Source: an uncultured Dehalococcoidia bacterium
GTDB lineage: Bacteria > Chloroflexota > Dehalococcoidia > Lucifugimonadales > CAJWER01
Assembly: GCA_958296115.1 (NCBI GenBank)
Contig: OY282442.1
Location: 1,621,158-1,685,157 of the forward strand
Direction: 5' to 3'
Length of the DNA stretch: 64,000 nucleotides
The translations under genes and the position numbers were made by a program. The stretch's first letter is position 1; each line of letters begins with the position of its first letter. A model generated the notes under the pieces. The model worked only from the letters and a program-made list of their open reading frames with translations, searched no databases and was not told the origin of the DNA. Below are positions 46,574 through 55,556 of the stretch, piece after piece.

Positions 46574-47527
46574 ATGGCAATTCTTGGCGGCGGAGAGTTC
46601 ACCTACGAGGCGTCGGGCGAGGAGTGGGGCGAGCTGCCCGACGGCTGGCAGTACAACGACGCGACCGCCGTCGCGGTGGACTCGCGGGACAACGTGTACG
46701 TCTTCAACCGCGGCGGGCATCCCATCATCGTCTATGACAGCGGCGGGCGCTTCCTGCGGTCGTGGGGCGAGGACATCTTCACGATGCCGCACGGCGTGGC
46801 GATAGGCCCGGACGACTCGGTGTACTGCGCCGACGTTGGCGACCACACGGTCCGCAAGCTGACGCCTGAAGGCAAGCTGCTGCTGACGCTGGGCGAGCCC
46901 GGCCGGCCCGCCGACGCCATGAGCGGCGAGCCGTTCCGCGCGCCCACGCACCTCGCGGTGGATCCGCGAAGCGGCGAGCTCCTCGTGTCCGACGGCTACG
47001 GCAACGCCCGCGTCCACCGATACGACCCGGATGGCCGGCTGATAGGCTCGTGGGGCGAGTCGGGCACCTTCCCGGGCCACTTCAACATCGTCCACAACAT
47101 CGCGATAGACGGCGACGGCTGGGTCTACGTGGCCGACCGGGACAATCGGCGCGTCCAGGTCTTCGACGTGGAGGGCGGATACCAGGCGCAGTGGGTCAAC
47201 CTCTCCCGGGCCGCGTGCGTGTATGCCGACACGCGCGGTCGGCGCACCCTCGTGTACGTCGGCGAGTACTTCGCTGGCCTGTCCTCCAACGCGCTGGGGC
47301 GCTACCTCGGACCGCGAGTTACCATATTCGAGCAGAGCGGCGAGGTCGCCGCAAGGTTGGGCGACGAGTCATACGGCGACGACCCCGGCCGCTTCTATGC
47401 CCCGCACGGCATAGCGGTGGACTCGCGCGGCGACATATATGTGGCGGAGGTGTCGGCAGCCGAGTTCGGCGCGATGATGCCCGGCAAGAAGCTGCGCTCC
47501 ATGCAGAAGCTGGTCAAGCAGGGGTGA
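46574..47527 (+). CDS. NHL-repeat propeller (peptidyl-hydroxyglycine amidating lyase-like)
   Basis: 317 residues with about six NHL units, each with the pattern GVAIGPDDSVYCADVGDHTV or HNIAIDGDGWVYVADRDNR and a KLTPEG or VFDVEG strand. This is the arrangement found in the lyase half of peptide-amidating enzymes, although many bacterial members have unknown roles. No signal peptide. The ATG has GGAGG nine bases upstream. It is likely co-transcribed with the aldolase. Confidence 0.82.
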   Translation: MAILGGGEFTYEASGEEWGELPDGWQYNDATAVAVDSRDNVYVFNRGGHPIIVYDSGGRFLRSWGEDIFTMPHGVAIGPDDSVYCADVGDHTVRKLTPEGKLLLTLGEPGRPADAMSGEPFRAPTHLAVDPRSGELLVSDGYGNARVHRYDPDGRLIGSWGESGTFPGHFNIVHNIAIDGDGWVYVADRDNRRVQVFDVEGGYQAQWVNLSRAACVYADTRGRRTLVYVGEYFAGLSSNALGRYLGPRVTIFEQSGEVAARLGDESYGDDPGRFYAPHGIAVDSRGDIYVAEVSAAEFGAMMPGKKLRSMQKLVKQG

Positions 47528-47647
47528 GAGTAGGCCATCCCTGTTTCAGTTCAGTAGGCGCGGCCAGATCGGCTATTCCATCACCGCACCCTGGTGTCCC
47601 GTCACGTGAAGGAGACAATTTTGTGTACGGGATGCCCCGCGCGGCGA

Positions 47648-47653
47648 TATAAT
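47648..47653 (+). promoter_or_regulatory. -10 box of the tRNA-Leu gene
   Basis: A perfect TATAAT lies 16 nt before the mature tRNA 5' end. The -35 region is poor. Confidence 0.5.
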
Positions 47654-47669
47654 GAGATGCGCTGCGCTT

Positions 47670-47754
47670 GGGGAAGTGTCGGAATTGGTAGACGAGCATG
47701 ATTTAGGATCATGTGCCGCAAGGCGTCCGGGTTCGAGTCCCGGCTTCCCCACCA
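47670..47754 (+). tRNA. tRNA-Leu (anticodon TAG)
   Basis: The acceptor arms GGGGAAG (47670-47676) and CTTCCCC (47744-47750) pair fully, and the CCA end is encoded (47752-47754). The anticodon stem CATGA/TCATG holds the loop TTTAGGA with anticodon TAG. A long variable arm (GCCGCAAGGC) and a GGTTCGAGTCC T arm are typical of class II leucine tRNA. It reads CUA and, by wobble, other CUN codons. Confidence 0.95.
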
Positions 47755-47832
47755 TTCTCGGCCCTAAGTAACTCCTTGACCGCGGCAGTCGCTGTTCTCC
47801 TGTGTGGAGTTCATGGCCGAGGATGGCGCTAC

Positions 47833-49242
47833 TCACTTATTCAGGGGAAGGCGAAAAGTCACGGCGGCGCCCTGTCCAAGCCCGTCACTTCTTACGGCAA
47901 TTGTACCGCCGTGCGCTTCGACTATAGCTCGTGTGATGGCCAATCCCAGACCCGTCCCGCCTATCCCACGATTGCGAGACGGGTCCGTGCGGTAGAAGCG
48001 GTCGAAGACGTGGGGAAGGTCTGCGGCTTGGATGCCGATCCCGTCATCTATGACCGAGATAGCCAACGCCTCGTCGCTTTCTAACTCCGCCCTGATCGCG
48101 ATATGCCCGCCGGCCTCGGCGCAATGAATGGCGTTGCTCAGAACGTTTCCCAATGCCTGGCTCATGCGCATCTGGTCGAGGTCCATGTCCGGCAGGTCAG
48201 CGGATGCCTGCAGCGACAATTCAACCTGTCGAGCCTGAGATTGCGGCTGCCAACGGTCTGCCTCTGCGGTGAGCAGCTCGTAAATCGAATTTGCTTCGAG
48301 CGTGAGTTTCAATTCACCGTAGTCGGTCTCCGCAAGCCAGTCCAGATCAGTTACGAGACCGCGCAGCCTATCCACTTCCTGGACGATGTGGTCGGACGCG
48401 GTCTTAGGCGTCTGAAGTCCATCTCGCAGCCCTTTTGCCTCCAGCTGTATGACGGTCAGTGGAGTATTCAACTCATGAGAGACATCGTTTATCAGCCGCT
48501 TACGGAGGCCGCGCTGAGTTTCCAGGGCGGAGGTCATCCGGTTGAAGGCCGCGCTCATCTGTCCCAGCTCGTCCGAGGATGTTATTGGCAGCTGGGCCGT
48601 ATCCCCCTGAGCGATTGCCTGAGTTGCCTTCGTCAAGGCCGTCACAGGCGCTGTGATGCGTTTGGATAGCCAAGCGGCCAGTAGTATGGCAACGCCGGCT
48701 GTCAGCATTCCGCCGATAACGGTGATGTACAGAAGCGTATTGAGGAATCCATGCGACTCGGCCGATAGGAGCTCATGGTTCACGTCCACGTAGACGCGGC
48801 CTACGGGCTGGTTCGTGGTCAAATCGAACACCGTCTCGCGATGCCCGTCCAGATCGTGCGCGGTGGTTCCGGGCAACAGCTCGGATAGGTTGTCCTTCAC
48901 GACACGTCCATCGACGCCGGTGATGACGACTCGTATCGGGTCGTTGTGGAAGAGATCTGAGGATTCTCCCTCACTTCCTTCATGCGGCTCCTCCAGCATA
49001 ACTCCATCGTAGATGTATCCGGCCTCAGACAGCGGTCTGTCCACCGTCTCCCAGCCACCGGCAGCGGTGTACTCCCGGCTCAGATTCTGGGCTAATCGGC
49101 TCGCCTCATCATCACCTATCTCGTCTACGAACACACCCAGCCTGGCCTGCGTCGCGTAGTAGCCCACGCCAACGCTGATCAAGACGGTAAGAACGATGAC
49201 AAAGACGATCGAAACCATGATTCGCCAGCGCAGCGACATCAT
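47833..49242 (-). CDS. Sensor histidine kinase (HAMP-HisKA-HATPase)
   Basis: 469 residues. Membrane helices at ~8-28 and ~167-190 flank an extracytoplasmic sensor of ~135 residues with no recognised fold. HAMP (~190-245), HisKA with the phospho-His in NDVSHELNTPLTVI, an N box (ALGNVLSNAIHCAEAGG) and G boxes (VIDDGIGI, GIGGTGLGLAI) complete an EnvZ-class kinase. It overlaps the end of the regulator gene and is translated after it. GC is visibly lower than in neighbouring genes. Confidence 0.93.
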   Translation of the reverse strand: MMSLRWRIMVSIVFVIVLTVLISVGVGYYATQARLGVFVDEIGDDEASRLAQNLSREYTAAGGWETVDRPLSEAGYIYDGVMLEEPHEGSEGESSDLFHNDPIRVVITGVDGRVVKDNLSELLPGTTAHDLDGHRETVFDLTTNQPVGRVYVDVNHELLSAESHGFLNTLLYITVIGGMLTAGVAILLAAWLSKRITAPVTALTKATQAIAQGDTAQLPITSSDELGQMSAAFNRMTSALETQRGLRKRLINDVSHELNTPLTVIQLEAKGLRDGLQTPKTASDHIVQEVDRLRGLVTDLDWLAETDYGELKLTLEANSIYELLTAEADRWQPQSQARQVELSLQASADLPDMDLDQMRMSQALGNVLSNAIHCAEAGGHIAIRAELESDEALAISVIDDGIGIQAADLPHVFDRFYRTDPSRNRGIGGTGLGLAITRAIVEAHGGTIAVRSDGLGQGAAVTFRLPLNK

Positions 49243-49916
49243 TCGTCCTCCACCACGAATTTGTAGCCAACGCCGTAGACAGTCTGAATAGGCTGGCTGC
49301 CATCTCGGCTGATTTGCTTTCGCAGGCGAGCGACCTGGCTGTCTATGGCGCGGTCGAACCCATCGAATTCATGGTTGAAGGTCAGCGAGATTAGCTGATC
49401 ACGGGTGAGCGCTTGGTTAGGATGCCGCATGAACGTCGATAGCAGAGCGATTTGAGCCTGGCTCAAATCTACGGGTTCTTCATTGACCGCCACGCTCCTG
49501 GTGGTCTCATTCAGTGTGATGTTTTTGCGTGTCAGGACCTGCTGAACTCTGCCTTTGACGCGGCGAAGTACGGCTTCGGCGCGCGCAATGACCTCCTCCG
49601 GATCGAAGGGCTTGACGATGTAGTCGTCGGCTCCGCTATCCAGCCCGATGATTCGCTCGGCGTGCGCTTCTCTGGCCGTCAGCATGATTATTGGAACGTC
49701 TGACTCTTCACGCAGGATTCTGCACAGATCCACTCCATTGAGGCGAGGAAGCATCAGATCGAGGATTATCAGGTCTGGAGTCAGGTTACGGGCCAGGGCT
49801 AGACCGGCTTCACCGTCATGAGCAACCTCAGCAGAGAATCCGGCGCGCTCGAAATACACTTTGACCCAGTTCGCGATCCTCGCGTCGTCTTCGATTATCA
49901 ATACTGCGCCGCTCAT
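49239..49916 (-). CDS. OmpR-family response regulator
   Basis: 225 residues. The receiver domain has the acidic pocket IIEDD, phospho-acceptor Asp in LIILDLMLPRLNG, Thr in MLTARE and Lys in DYIVKPFDPEE. The C-terminal winged helix ends with VYGVGYKFV, the usual DNA-binding end of the family. It is paired with the following kinase (4-nt overlap). The lipoprotein gene 124 nt upstream on the same strand may be a target or partner. Confidence 0.94.
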   Translation of the reverse strand: MSGAVLIIEDDARIANWVKVYFERAGFSAEVAHDGEAGLALARNLTPDLIILDLMLPRLNGVDLCRILREESDVPIIMLTAREAHAERIIGLDSGADDYIVKPFDPEEVIARAEAVLRRVKGRVQQVLTRKNITLNETTRSVAVNEEPVDLSQAQIALLSTFMRHPNQALTRDQLISLTFNHEFDGFDRAIDSQVARLRKQISRDGSQPIQTVYGVGYKFVVEDE

Positions 49917-50040
49917 CGCCAGTCCTATAAGGAGCCATCATGGACGCGATGCCTCATAGAGGCGCCGCGTCCATCTACCGGATACGTCCATGGTGAGATT
50001 TGAAGTTCCGGCATCTTCCATCGGTCGAATCCGATTGGCC

Positions 50041-50604
50041 CTAGCCGCCGCCTCTACTCTCGCTGCCGCTGCCGTGTTCGCCGCCGGACTCGCCATCACC
50101 TCCACCAACCTCGGCATGCGCTGTCCATCCGGTGAACGATGCTGGCGTAGCAGGTAGGTTGATCGGCGTCACCTCGCTTGGAGCCATGTCCGTCGGAGTC
50201 GTTGGGCCCAGCTCCGTTCCGTTCGAGAGATGCACTTCTATCCTGACCTTATCCAGGACGCCGTTGGTCGTGTTCTCCACAGAGCCCTTGAAGGAGTTGC
50301 TGGGAGCGTCGTATTTCAGGATCAGTCGGGCGCCGCCTCGAACTGCATCGAAGGTCTCATCCCGCGCCAACATATTGGCGCTGCCTTCTTCACCACCGGC
50401 TCCGCCAGATTCACTGCCGCTTTCACCGCTGTGCTCGCCGCCTTCTCGCTCTGAGATGCCCTGACTTACCGTCGCGCGGTCAGAATCTCGGCCGTCTCCG
50501 GGTTCGGTGTCGACTGCGCAGCCGTTGATTATCACCGCGGAGAGCATAGCCCCCAGGACCGACCCAACCAGGATTCTTTTCGTCATCAGTCTCTTGTAAA
50601 TCAT
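50041..50604 (-). CDS. Small lipoprotein with FxLYD-like domain
   Basis: 187 residues with a signal peptide and the lipobox SAVIINGC (Cys at ~29). A Gly/Ser/Glu-rich stretch (~48-75) is followed by a beta domain with the text SFKGSVENTTNGVLDKVRIEVHLSNG, which resembles FxLYD-type domains. The tail is again Gly/Ser-rich. It lies just ahead of a two-component pair on the same strand and shares its lower GC, so it may be the signal input or a regulated product. The start could also be the Met six codons later. Confidence 0.7.
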   Translation of the reverse strand: MIYKRLMTKRILVGSVLGAMLSAVIINGCAVDTEPGDGRDSDRATVSQGISEREGGEHSGESGSESGGAGGEEGSANMLARDETFDAVRGGARLILKYDAPSNSFKGSVENTTNGVLDKVRIEVHLSNGTELGPTTPTDMAPSEVTPINLPATPASFTGWTAHAEVGGGDGESGGEHGSGSESRGGG

Positions 50605-50714
50605 CGCTTCGCCTCTTTCGTGGAGTATCTGTGGCGCTACTCACGATAGCGATGAAATGTCGCAGAAATATGTCGTCCGACGTCGGGACTGACCAATGAA
50701 GGAAGCCGACAGGC

Positions 50715-51581
50715 TCAGCCGGCGGCTACGGTTCGCATCCTGACCTCGACCTCGAGGGCGCTTGCCCCGCCGCCCAGGAGGACGCCCCGGGTCGGGGCCA
50801 CGTCCTGGTAGTCGCGTCCCACTGCAACGCGGACGTGCCGCTCCCCCGGGAGGCTTTGGTTGGTGGGGTCGAAGCCTGTCCAGCCGAGGCCGGGCAGCCA
50901 GCACTCGACCCAAGCGTGGGTAGCCGATTCCATCGCCTGGCTGCCTGACTTGGCATGCACGTACCCCGAAACGTACCGGGAGGGAACGCCCCAGGAGCGC
51001 GCGACCGCTATCATGACGTGTGCGTAGTCTTGGCAGACTCCCCGTCCGGATTCCAGGATGTGCTCGATGGGGGAGATCGCCGAAGTGCTGCCCGGTACGT
51101 ACTCGAAGGCGTGGTGCAGCGTGTCGGAGAGACACAGCAGCGACTCCAGCGGATCGCCGACAGGCCTGACGTTGAGGCGTTCTACGAAGGCGTCAAGCGC
51201 CGGCGAGGGCCGGGCGAACGCGCTCGCGTGCGTGAAGTCCCAATAGGCGAACGACACGGCCCACGACCGCGTCTCCTCCCACGCGCCAGCTCCCAGCGAG
51301 CCAGGAAGCGTGGCGGCGGGCGCAGTCTCGACCGTGGAGCGCGCTGTTATCTCCAGTGCGTCGTGCTCGCGGTGGACGTTCAGGACGTGCTTGGTGTTGC
51401 CGAAGCTGTCCTCCTCCTCGTTCAGGGAGGCGGGGGGTTCGGTCTCGGCTTCGAATTGCAGGAGCCGCTGTCCGGAGTCCTCGCGCGGCTTCATGCAGAG
51501 GGACATCACGCAGCGGCGTACAGGCGCGGCGTAGAGATAGCGCGAGACGTGCTCGATCTCGCAGAGCGCCCGACCGTCCAT
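50715..51581 (-). CDS. Transglutaminase-like cysteine protease family protein
   Basis: 288 residues. The N-terminal beta region (IEHVSRYLYAAPVRRC) is typical of the bacterial transglutaminase-like family. The catalytic triad is visible: Cys in SGRGVCQDYAHVMI, His in ATHAWVECWLPGLGW and Asp in GFDPTNQ. No signal peptide. It ends a minus-strand operon whose other members (alpha-E, ATP-grasp) are its usual genomic partners, a set proposed by Iyer and colleagues to make and process peptide-like bonds. Four bases separate it from the alpha-E gene. Confidence 0.9.
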   Translation of the reverse strand: MDGRALCEIEHVSRYLYAAPVRRCVMSLCMKPREDSGQRLLQFEAETEPPASLNEEEDSFGNTKHVLNVHREHDALEITARSTVETAPAATLPGSLGAGAWEETRSWAVSFAYWDFTHASAFARPSPALDAFVERLNVRPVGDPLESLLCLSDTLHHAFEYVPGSTSAISPIEHILESGRGVCQDYAHVMIAVARSWGVPSRYVSGYVHAKSGSQAMESATHAWVECWLPGLGWTGFDPTNQSLPGERHVRVAVGRDYQDVAPTRGVLLGGGASALEVEVRMRTVAAG

Positions 51582-51585
51582 TGCG

Positions 51586-52557
51586 TCAGCGTGCGGGGTG
51601 GTCTTCTATGGGGTAGTCGAAATAGGCGGCAGTCACCAGGTCGTGCAGGTCCAGGCAGTATCCGCGCACCTGGCGCAGCAACGCCTCCCTGTCCTCCCGG
51701 TCCGGCCACTCGTAGTGAATCAGCGCGCCCAGGCGGCCCGCCAGCCGCCGCGCCGCGTCGCTGGAGCGGGTGTCCGGACCGGGGTCGATGGCGGCCAACT
51801 CCTCGGCTGTCATGTCCAGGGAACGGCAGAGCGAGTTCGGCAGCAGAGGGTCGGTAACGAGCAGGTCGAGCGCGTGGCCAGTCTGCACCTCCACGCCGTA
51901 CCTGCGGTTGTATGCCTCGAAGGCGTGACATATGCGCAGCAGACTGGTCCAGTCCGCGTCCTCTTCCTCCTTCGAGGGGTCAGCCGAGAGCTGCGTCAGT
52001 ATCAGCCCCGCCGAGAGCTGGGCCCGCTCCACGCTGCGCCCCAGCTGCATGAACCTCCAGCCGTCGTCGCGGTACATGGTGGACTCCGCCACGCCTGCGA
52101 AGGTGTTGATCTCCGCCGACGTGGTTGCGTAGAAGCTCTCTGGGGACATCCACCAGATGTCCTGGATGCTCAACTTCTGAATGCGCAGATACGCCAGGTT
52201 CAACTGGGTCCACATCTCCGCGCTTATGCAGTGCCGCATCTGGCGGGCGTTCTCACGCCCAAGCGCGAAGCAGCTCCATATCGAAGTGGGGTTCGAGCGC
52301 TCGAAGGTGAGGTCGTCGGCGAGGGCGTAGGAATCCGCCAGAGTATAGTCGTCGCTGTCCATCTCGATCTCGCCGAAGGGGGGCGGCCGGTTCATGCTGC
52401 CGTAGATGCGCGTCCAGCCGAAATGGATCTCCCGCACCGGGCGGTCCACGAGGGTCTCCGTCTGCAGGCGCAGCAGGCCGCACAGATGCTCCGCCCGCTC
52501 CAGGTAGCGGCCCATCCAGTAGAGGCCCTGTGCGCTGCGCGAGAGCATCCCGTTCAC
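51586..52557 (-). CDS. Alpha-E domain protein
   Basis: 323 residues, all-helical. The start region LSRSAQGLYWMGRYLERAEHL is the family signature, and the length matches. Biochemical function is unknown; it is nearly always encoded with a circularly permuted ATP-grasp protein and a transglutaminase. GTG 52557 overlaps the Amt stop (GTGA), while ATG 52548 would give the usual family start MLSR. Either way it is coupled to amt. Confidence 0.9.
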   Translation of the reverse strand: MNGMLSRSAQGLYWMGRYLERAEHLCGLLRLQTETLVDRPVREIHFGWTRIYGSMNRPPPFGEIEMDSDDYTLADSYALADDLTFERSNPTSIWSCFALGRENARQMRHCISAEMWTQLNLAYLRIQKLSIQDIWWMSPESFYATTSAEINTFAGVAESTMYRDDGWRFMQLGRSVERAQLSAGLILTQLSADPSKEEEDADWTSLLRICHAFEAYNRRYGVEVQTGHALDLLVTDPLLPNSLCRSLDMTAEELAAIDPGPDTRSSDAARRLAGRLGALIHYEWPDREDREALLRQVRGYCLDLHDLVTAAYFDYPIEDHPAR

Positions 52558-53984
52558 TCTTCGTCGTCGTCGTCGGGCATCAGCACGAACTCAGGGTAGG
52601 CTTCGATTCCCAGCTCCCCGCTGTCCTGGCCCAGCCGCTCGACCTGGTGTGAGACACGGACGCCCAGGGTCATGTCCAGCGCGCGCCACAGCAGCCAGGA
52701 TGCCCCGAACGCGAACACCCCGATGGCCACCACGCCGATTAGCTGGTGTAGGATGTTTCCGCCTGCGTTGATGCTGACCGCGAGGGTTCCCCAGATGCCG
52801 GCGAACAGGTGGGCGGGAACCGCCCCGACCACGTCGTCCAGCTTGAGCTTCTCCAGGAGCTTGAGCCCGGCAGTGCATATGACGGCGCCCACGGCCCCGA
52901 TTATGATCGCCCAGTAGTGATCTACGCTGTCGGGGCCGGCGGTAATCGAGACGAGCCCGGCTATCGCGCCGTTCAGCCCGGCGAAGAGGTCCATGCGTCC
53001 GAGTATGGGACGCGATACGGCGAGGGCGGCCATGACGCCGGCGGCGGCGGCCAGGTTGGTGTTCACCATCACGTGGCTCATCGCCACCGCGTCGGCTGCG
53101 CTTCCCAACGCTAACTGTGACCCTCCATTGAATCCGAACCAGCCGAACCACAGGATGAAGACCCCCAGCGTAACTATCAGGATGTTGGAGGGGGGGGTGG
53201 TCTTAACCCCGCCGTCGCGGCGGAACTTGCCGAGCCTGGGGCCGACGACCATCATTCCCGCGAGCGCAGCCCAACCGCCCGTGCTGTGTACGATGGTCGA
53301 GCCGGCGAAGTCGCTGAAGCCCAGCTCAGTCAGCCAGCCCCCGCCCCACGTCCACGCGCCCACTATGGGGTATATGACCCCCGCCAGCGCTAGCGTGAAC
53401 AGGAAGAACGACCACAGCTTGACCCGTTCGGCCAGCGCGCCGGACACGATGGACGCGGCGGTAGCCACGAAGACCATCTGGAAGAACCAGTCCGACATGG
53501 TGGAGTAGCTGCCATCCGTTACCACTTCGGCCGCCAGCTTATCGTTACCGCCTACTAGGGCGATCTCGTTGGCGGTCGGGCCGTAGAGGATCTTGAACGA
53601 GCCGACCAAGTTGTTCCCAATCTCGAACCCGAAGAGGGAGTAGCCGCCTCCCACGTCTACATACATGAGGTTGTAGCCTATGAAGAAATAGGCGAGCCCC
53701 GCTATCGAGTAGAGGCCGATGTTCTTCATGCAGATCATCGAGGCGTTCTTCGTGCGAACCGAGCCGGATTCGAGCATGGTGAACCCGGCGCACATCCACA
53801 TCACCAACGCGCCCCAGATGAGGAACGAGAACGTGTTCAGGACGAACACAGTCTCCTCGTGGCCTGACGCGTGCGCGATCACTGGCCGGGCCAGGAAGAG
53901 ACCGAGCGCCGCCAGTCCCGTTACTGCCAGAATGACGGGGGGTCGGCGATACGAAAGCGCGTTCATGATTGTTCTCAAAGTCAT
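52554..53984 (-). CDS. amt: Ammonium transporter (Amt/MEP/Rh family)
   Basis: 476 residues with a signal-like first segment and 11 predicted membrane helices. Landmarks are the opening NTFSFLIWGALVMWMCAGFTMLE split around the first core helix, FAGSTIVHSTGGWAALAG (pore His) and IWGTLAVSINAGG. The cytoplasmic tail is acidic (DDDDEE). The start is uncertain: AGGAGG abuts ATG 53984, is 5 nt from TTG 53978 and 16 nt from ATG 53966. No glnK/PII gene is adjacent, unlike the common amtB-glnK pair. Instead it sits between an ATP-grasp gene and an alpha-E gene. Confidence 0.94.
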   Translation of the reverse strand: MTLRTIMNALSYRRPPVILAVTGLAALGLFLARPVIAHASGHEETVFVLNTFSFLIWGALVMWMCAGFTMLESGSVRTKNASMICMKNIGLYSIAGLAYFFIGYNLMYVDVGGGYSLFGFEIGNNLVGSFKILYGPTANEIALVGGNDKLAAEVVTDGSYSTMSDWFFQMVFVATAASIVSGALAERVKLWSFFLFTLALAGVIYPIVGAWTWGGGWLTELGFSDFAGSTIVHSTGGWAALAGMMVVGPRLGKFRRDGGVKTTPPSNILIVTLGVFILWFGWFGFNGGSQLALGSAADAVAMSHVMVNTNLAAAAGVMAALAVSRPILGRMDLFAGLNGAIAGLVSITAGPDSVDHYWAIIIGAVGAVICTAGLKLLEKLKLDDVVGAVPAHLFAGIWGTLAVSINAGGNILHQLIGVVAIGVFAFGASWLLWRALDMTLGVRVSHQVERLGQDSGELGIEAYPEFVLMPDDDDEE

Positions 53985-54032
53985 CCTCCTGTTTTAGACG
54001 GTATGATCGGCAAGCGATGCGCGGAGCTCCCG

Positions 54033-55466
54033 CTAGTCCTCCAATACCCAGAAATCCTTGCCGCCTCCGCCCTGGCTTGAATTGACGACCAAGCTGCCAC
54101 GACGCAGGGCGACCCGGCAGAAGGCGCCGGGCGCTATTCGCGTCTCACGTCCGTGAAGCACGAACGGGCGCAGGTCCACGTGGCGAGGCTCGAAGCTGCC
54201 GTCTATCAGGCAGGGCGAGCGGGATAGGGCAAGCACCGGCTGCGATATGAAGTCGGCGGGGTTGGCCCGCACCTGATCGGCGTACTCGTCCCTCTCCTCC
54301 GGCGTCGAGTGGGGCCCTATCAGCATTCCATAGCCGCCGGACTCGCCGACGCGCTTGACCACGAGGTCCTGGAGGTTGTCGAGCGTGTACTCCAAGTCTT
54401 CGGGCCTGCGGCACAGCCGCGTATCTACGTTGGACAGGATGGCCTCCTCGCCCAGGTAGTAGCGGATCATCTCTGGCACATAGGCGTATACGCTCTTGTC
54501 GTCCGCGACGCCCGTTCCGGGGGCGTTCACGAGAGCGACGTTTCCGAGCTTGTAGGCGTGCATGAGACCGGGTACTCCGAGCAGAGAGTCCGCGCGGAAG
54601 ACCAGCGGATCTATGAAGTCGTCGTCCACTCGGCGGTACACGACGTCAACGCGCCGAAGGCCCGCGGTGGTTCGCATGTAGACGAAGCCGTCGTTCACCA
54701 GCAGGTCGCGGCCCTCCACCAGCTCCGCCCCTATCTCGTGCGCCAAGAACATGTGCTCGTAGAAAGCGGAGTTGTACACCCCTGGTGTGAGCAGCGCTAT
54801 CGTGGGGTCCGAGCGTCCTCGCGGCGCCAGGTCGCGCAGGGTCTCGAGCAGGACGCGCCCGTAATGCTCCACCTCCTGCACCCGCGAGCTTCGGTAGAGG
54901 CGGCGCAGGCTCCCCTTCGCCGCCTTCCGGTTCGCGAGCATGTACGATACCCCAGACGGGACCCGCAGGTTGTCCTCGAGCACTCGGAACCCGTCGTTGG
55001 TGCGTACCAAGTCCGTGCCGCATATGGCGACCCAAGTGCCATGCGGAGCGGAGAAGCCGCGCATCTCGACCCGGTACTGCGGACAGCCCCGCACCACGTC
55101 CACGGGAATCACGCCGTCCTCGATGATACGCGCGGGGCCGTACACGTCTTCGAGGAACAGGTTGAGGGCCTTGAGGCGCTGGGTCAGGCCGGCCTCGAGC
55201 TGCCGCCAATCGGCGCCAGACATCACGCGGGGCACGCAGTCTATGGGGATGATCCGCTCGTCGGCCTCGTCGTCCCCATACACCGTGAAGGTGATGCCCT
55301 CATTGGAGAACGAGCGCGTAACCCGTTCCTGGATGTTGCCCAACTCCTCCTCGGAGAGCAAGACCAGGGCGTCATGGACCTGCCGGCAATGCTCGCGTGG
55401 AGCTCCGTCCGGCAGGAACATCTCGTCGTAGATGGACGGGTCTATCTCGTAATTCTCAAAGTCCAT
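54033..55466 (-). CDS. Circularly permuted ATP-grasp family protein
   Basis: 477 residues, matching the circularly permuted type 2 ATP-grasp family. Characteristic parts are GITFTVYGDDEADERIIPID, RMGFS-like RVEMRGFSAPHGTWVAICG, LEDNLRVPSGVSYML, LTPGVYNSAFYEH, and the ATP-site end VVKRVGESGGYGM with Lys and Glu. Members are proposed to form amide bonds with ATP, possibly ligating amino acids or peptides. It is the first gene of the operon, followed by amt after 48 nt. No Anbu-type protease is in the window. Confidence 0.92.
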   Translation of the reverse strand: MDFENYEIDPSIYDEMFLPDGAPREHCRQVHDALVLLSEEELGNIQERVTRSFSNEGITFTVYGDDEADERIIPIDCVPRVMSGADWRQLEAGLTQRLKALNLFLEDVYGPARIIEDGVIPVDVVRGCPQYRVEMRGFSAPHGTWVAICGTDLVRTNDGFRVLEDNLRVPSGVSYMLANRKAAKGSLRRLYRSSRVQEVEHYGRVLLETLRDLAPRGRSDPTIALLTPGVYNSAFYEHMFLAHEIGAELVEGRDLLVNDGFVYMRTTAGLRRVDVVYRRVDDDFIDPLVFRADSLLGVPGLMHAYKLGNVALVNAPGTGVADDKSVYAYVPEMIRYYLGEEAILSNVDTRLCRRPEDLEYTLDNLQDLVVKRVGESGGYGMLIGPHSTPEERDEYADQVRANPADFISQPVLALSRSPCLIDGSFEPRHVDLRPFVLHGRETRIAPGAFCRVALRRGSLVVNSSQGGGGKDFWVLED

Positions 55467-55556
55467 GCATCTATCCGATGGCGATTTCTGTGGGCGCGGG
55501 GTTGACGCGCCCGTTGATAATGCAACTTGCCGCGCCAGTAGTCAAGCGGCTTCCCC

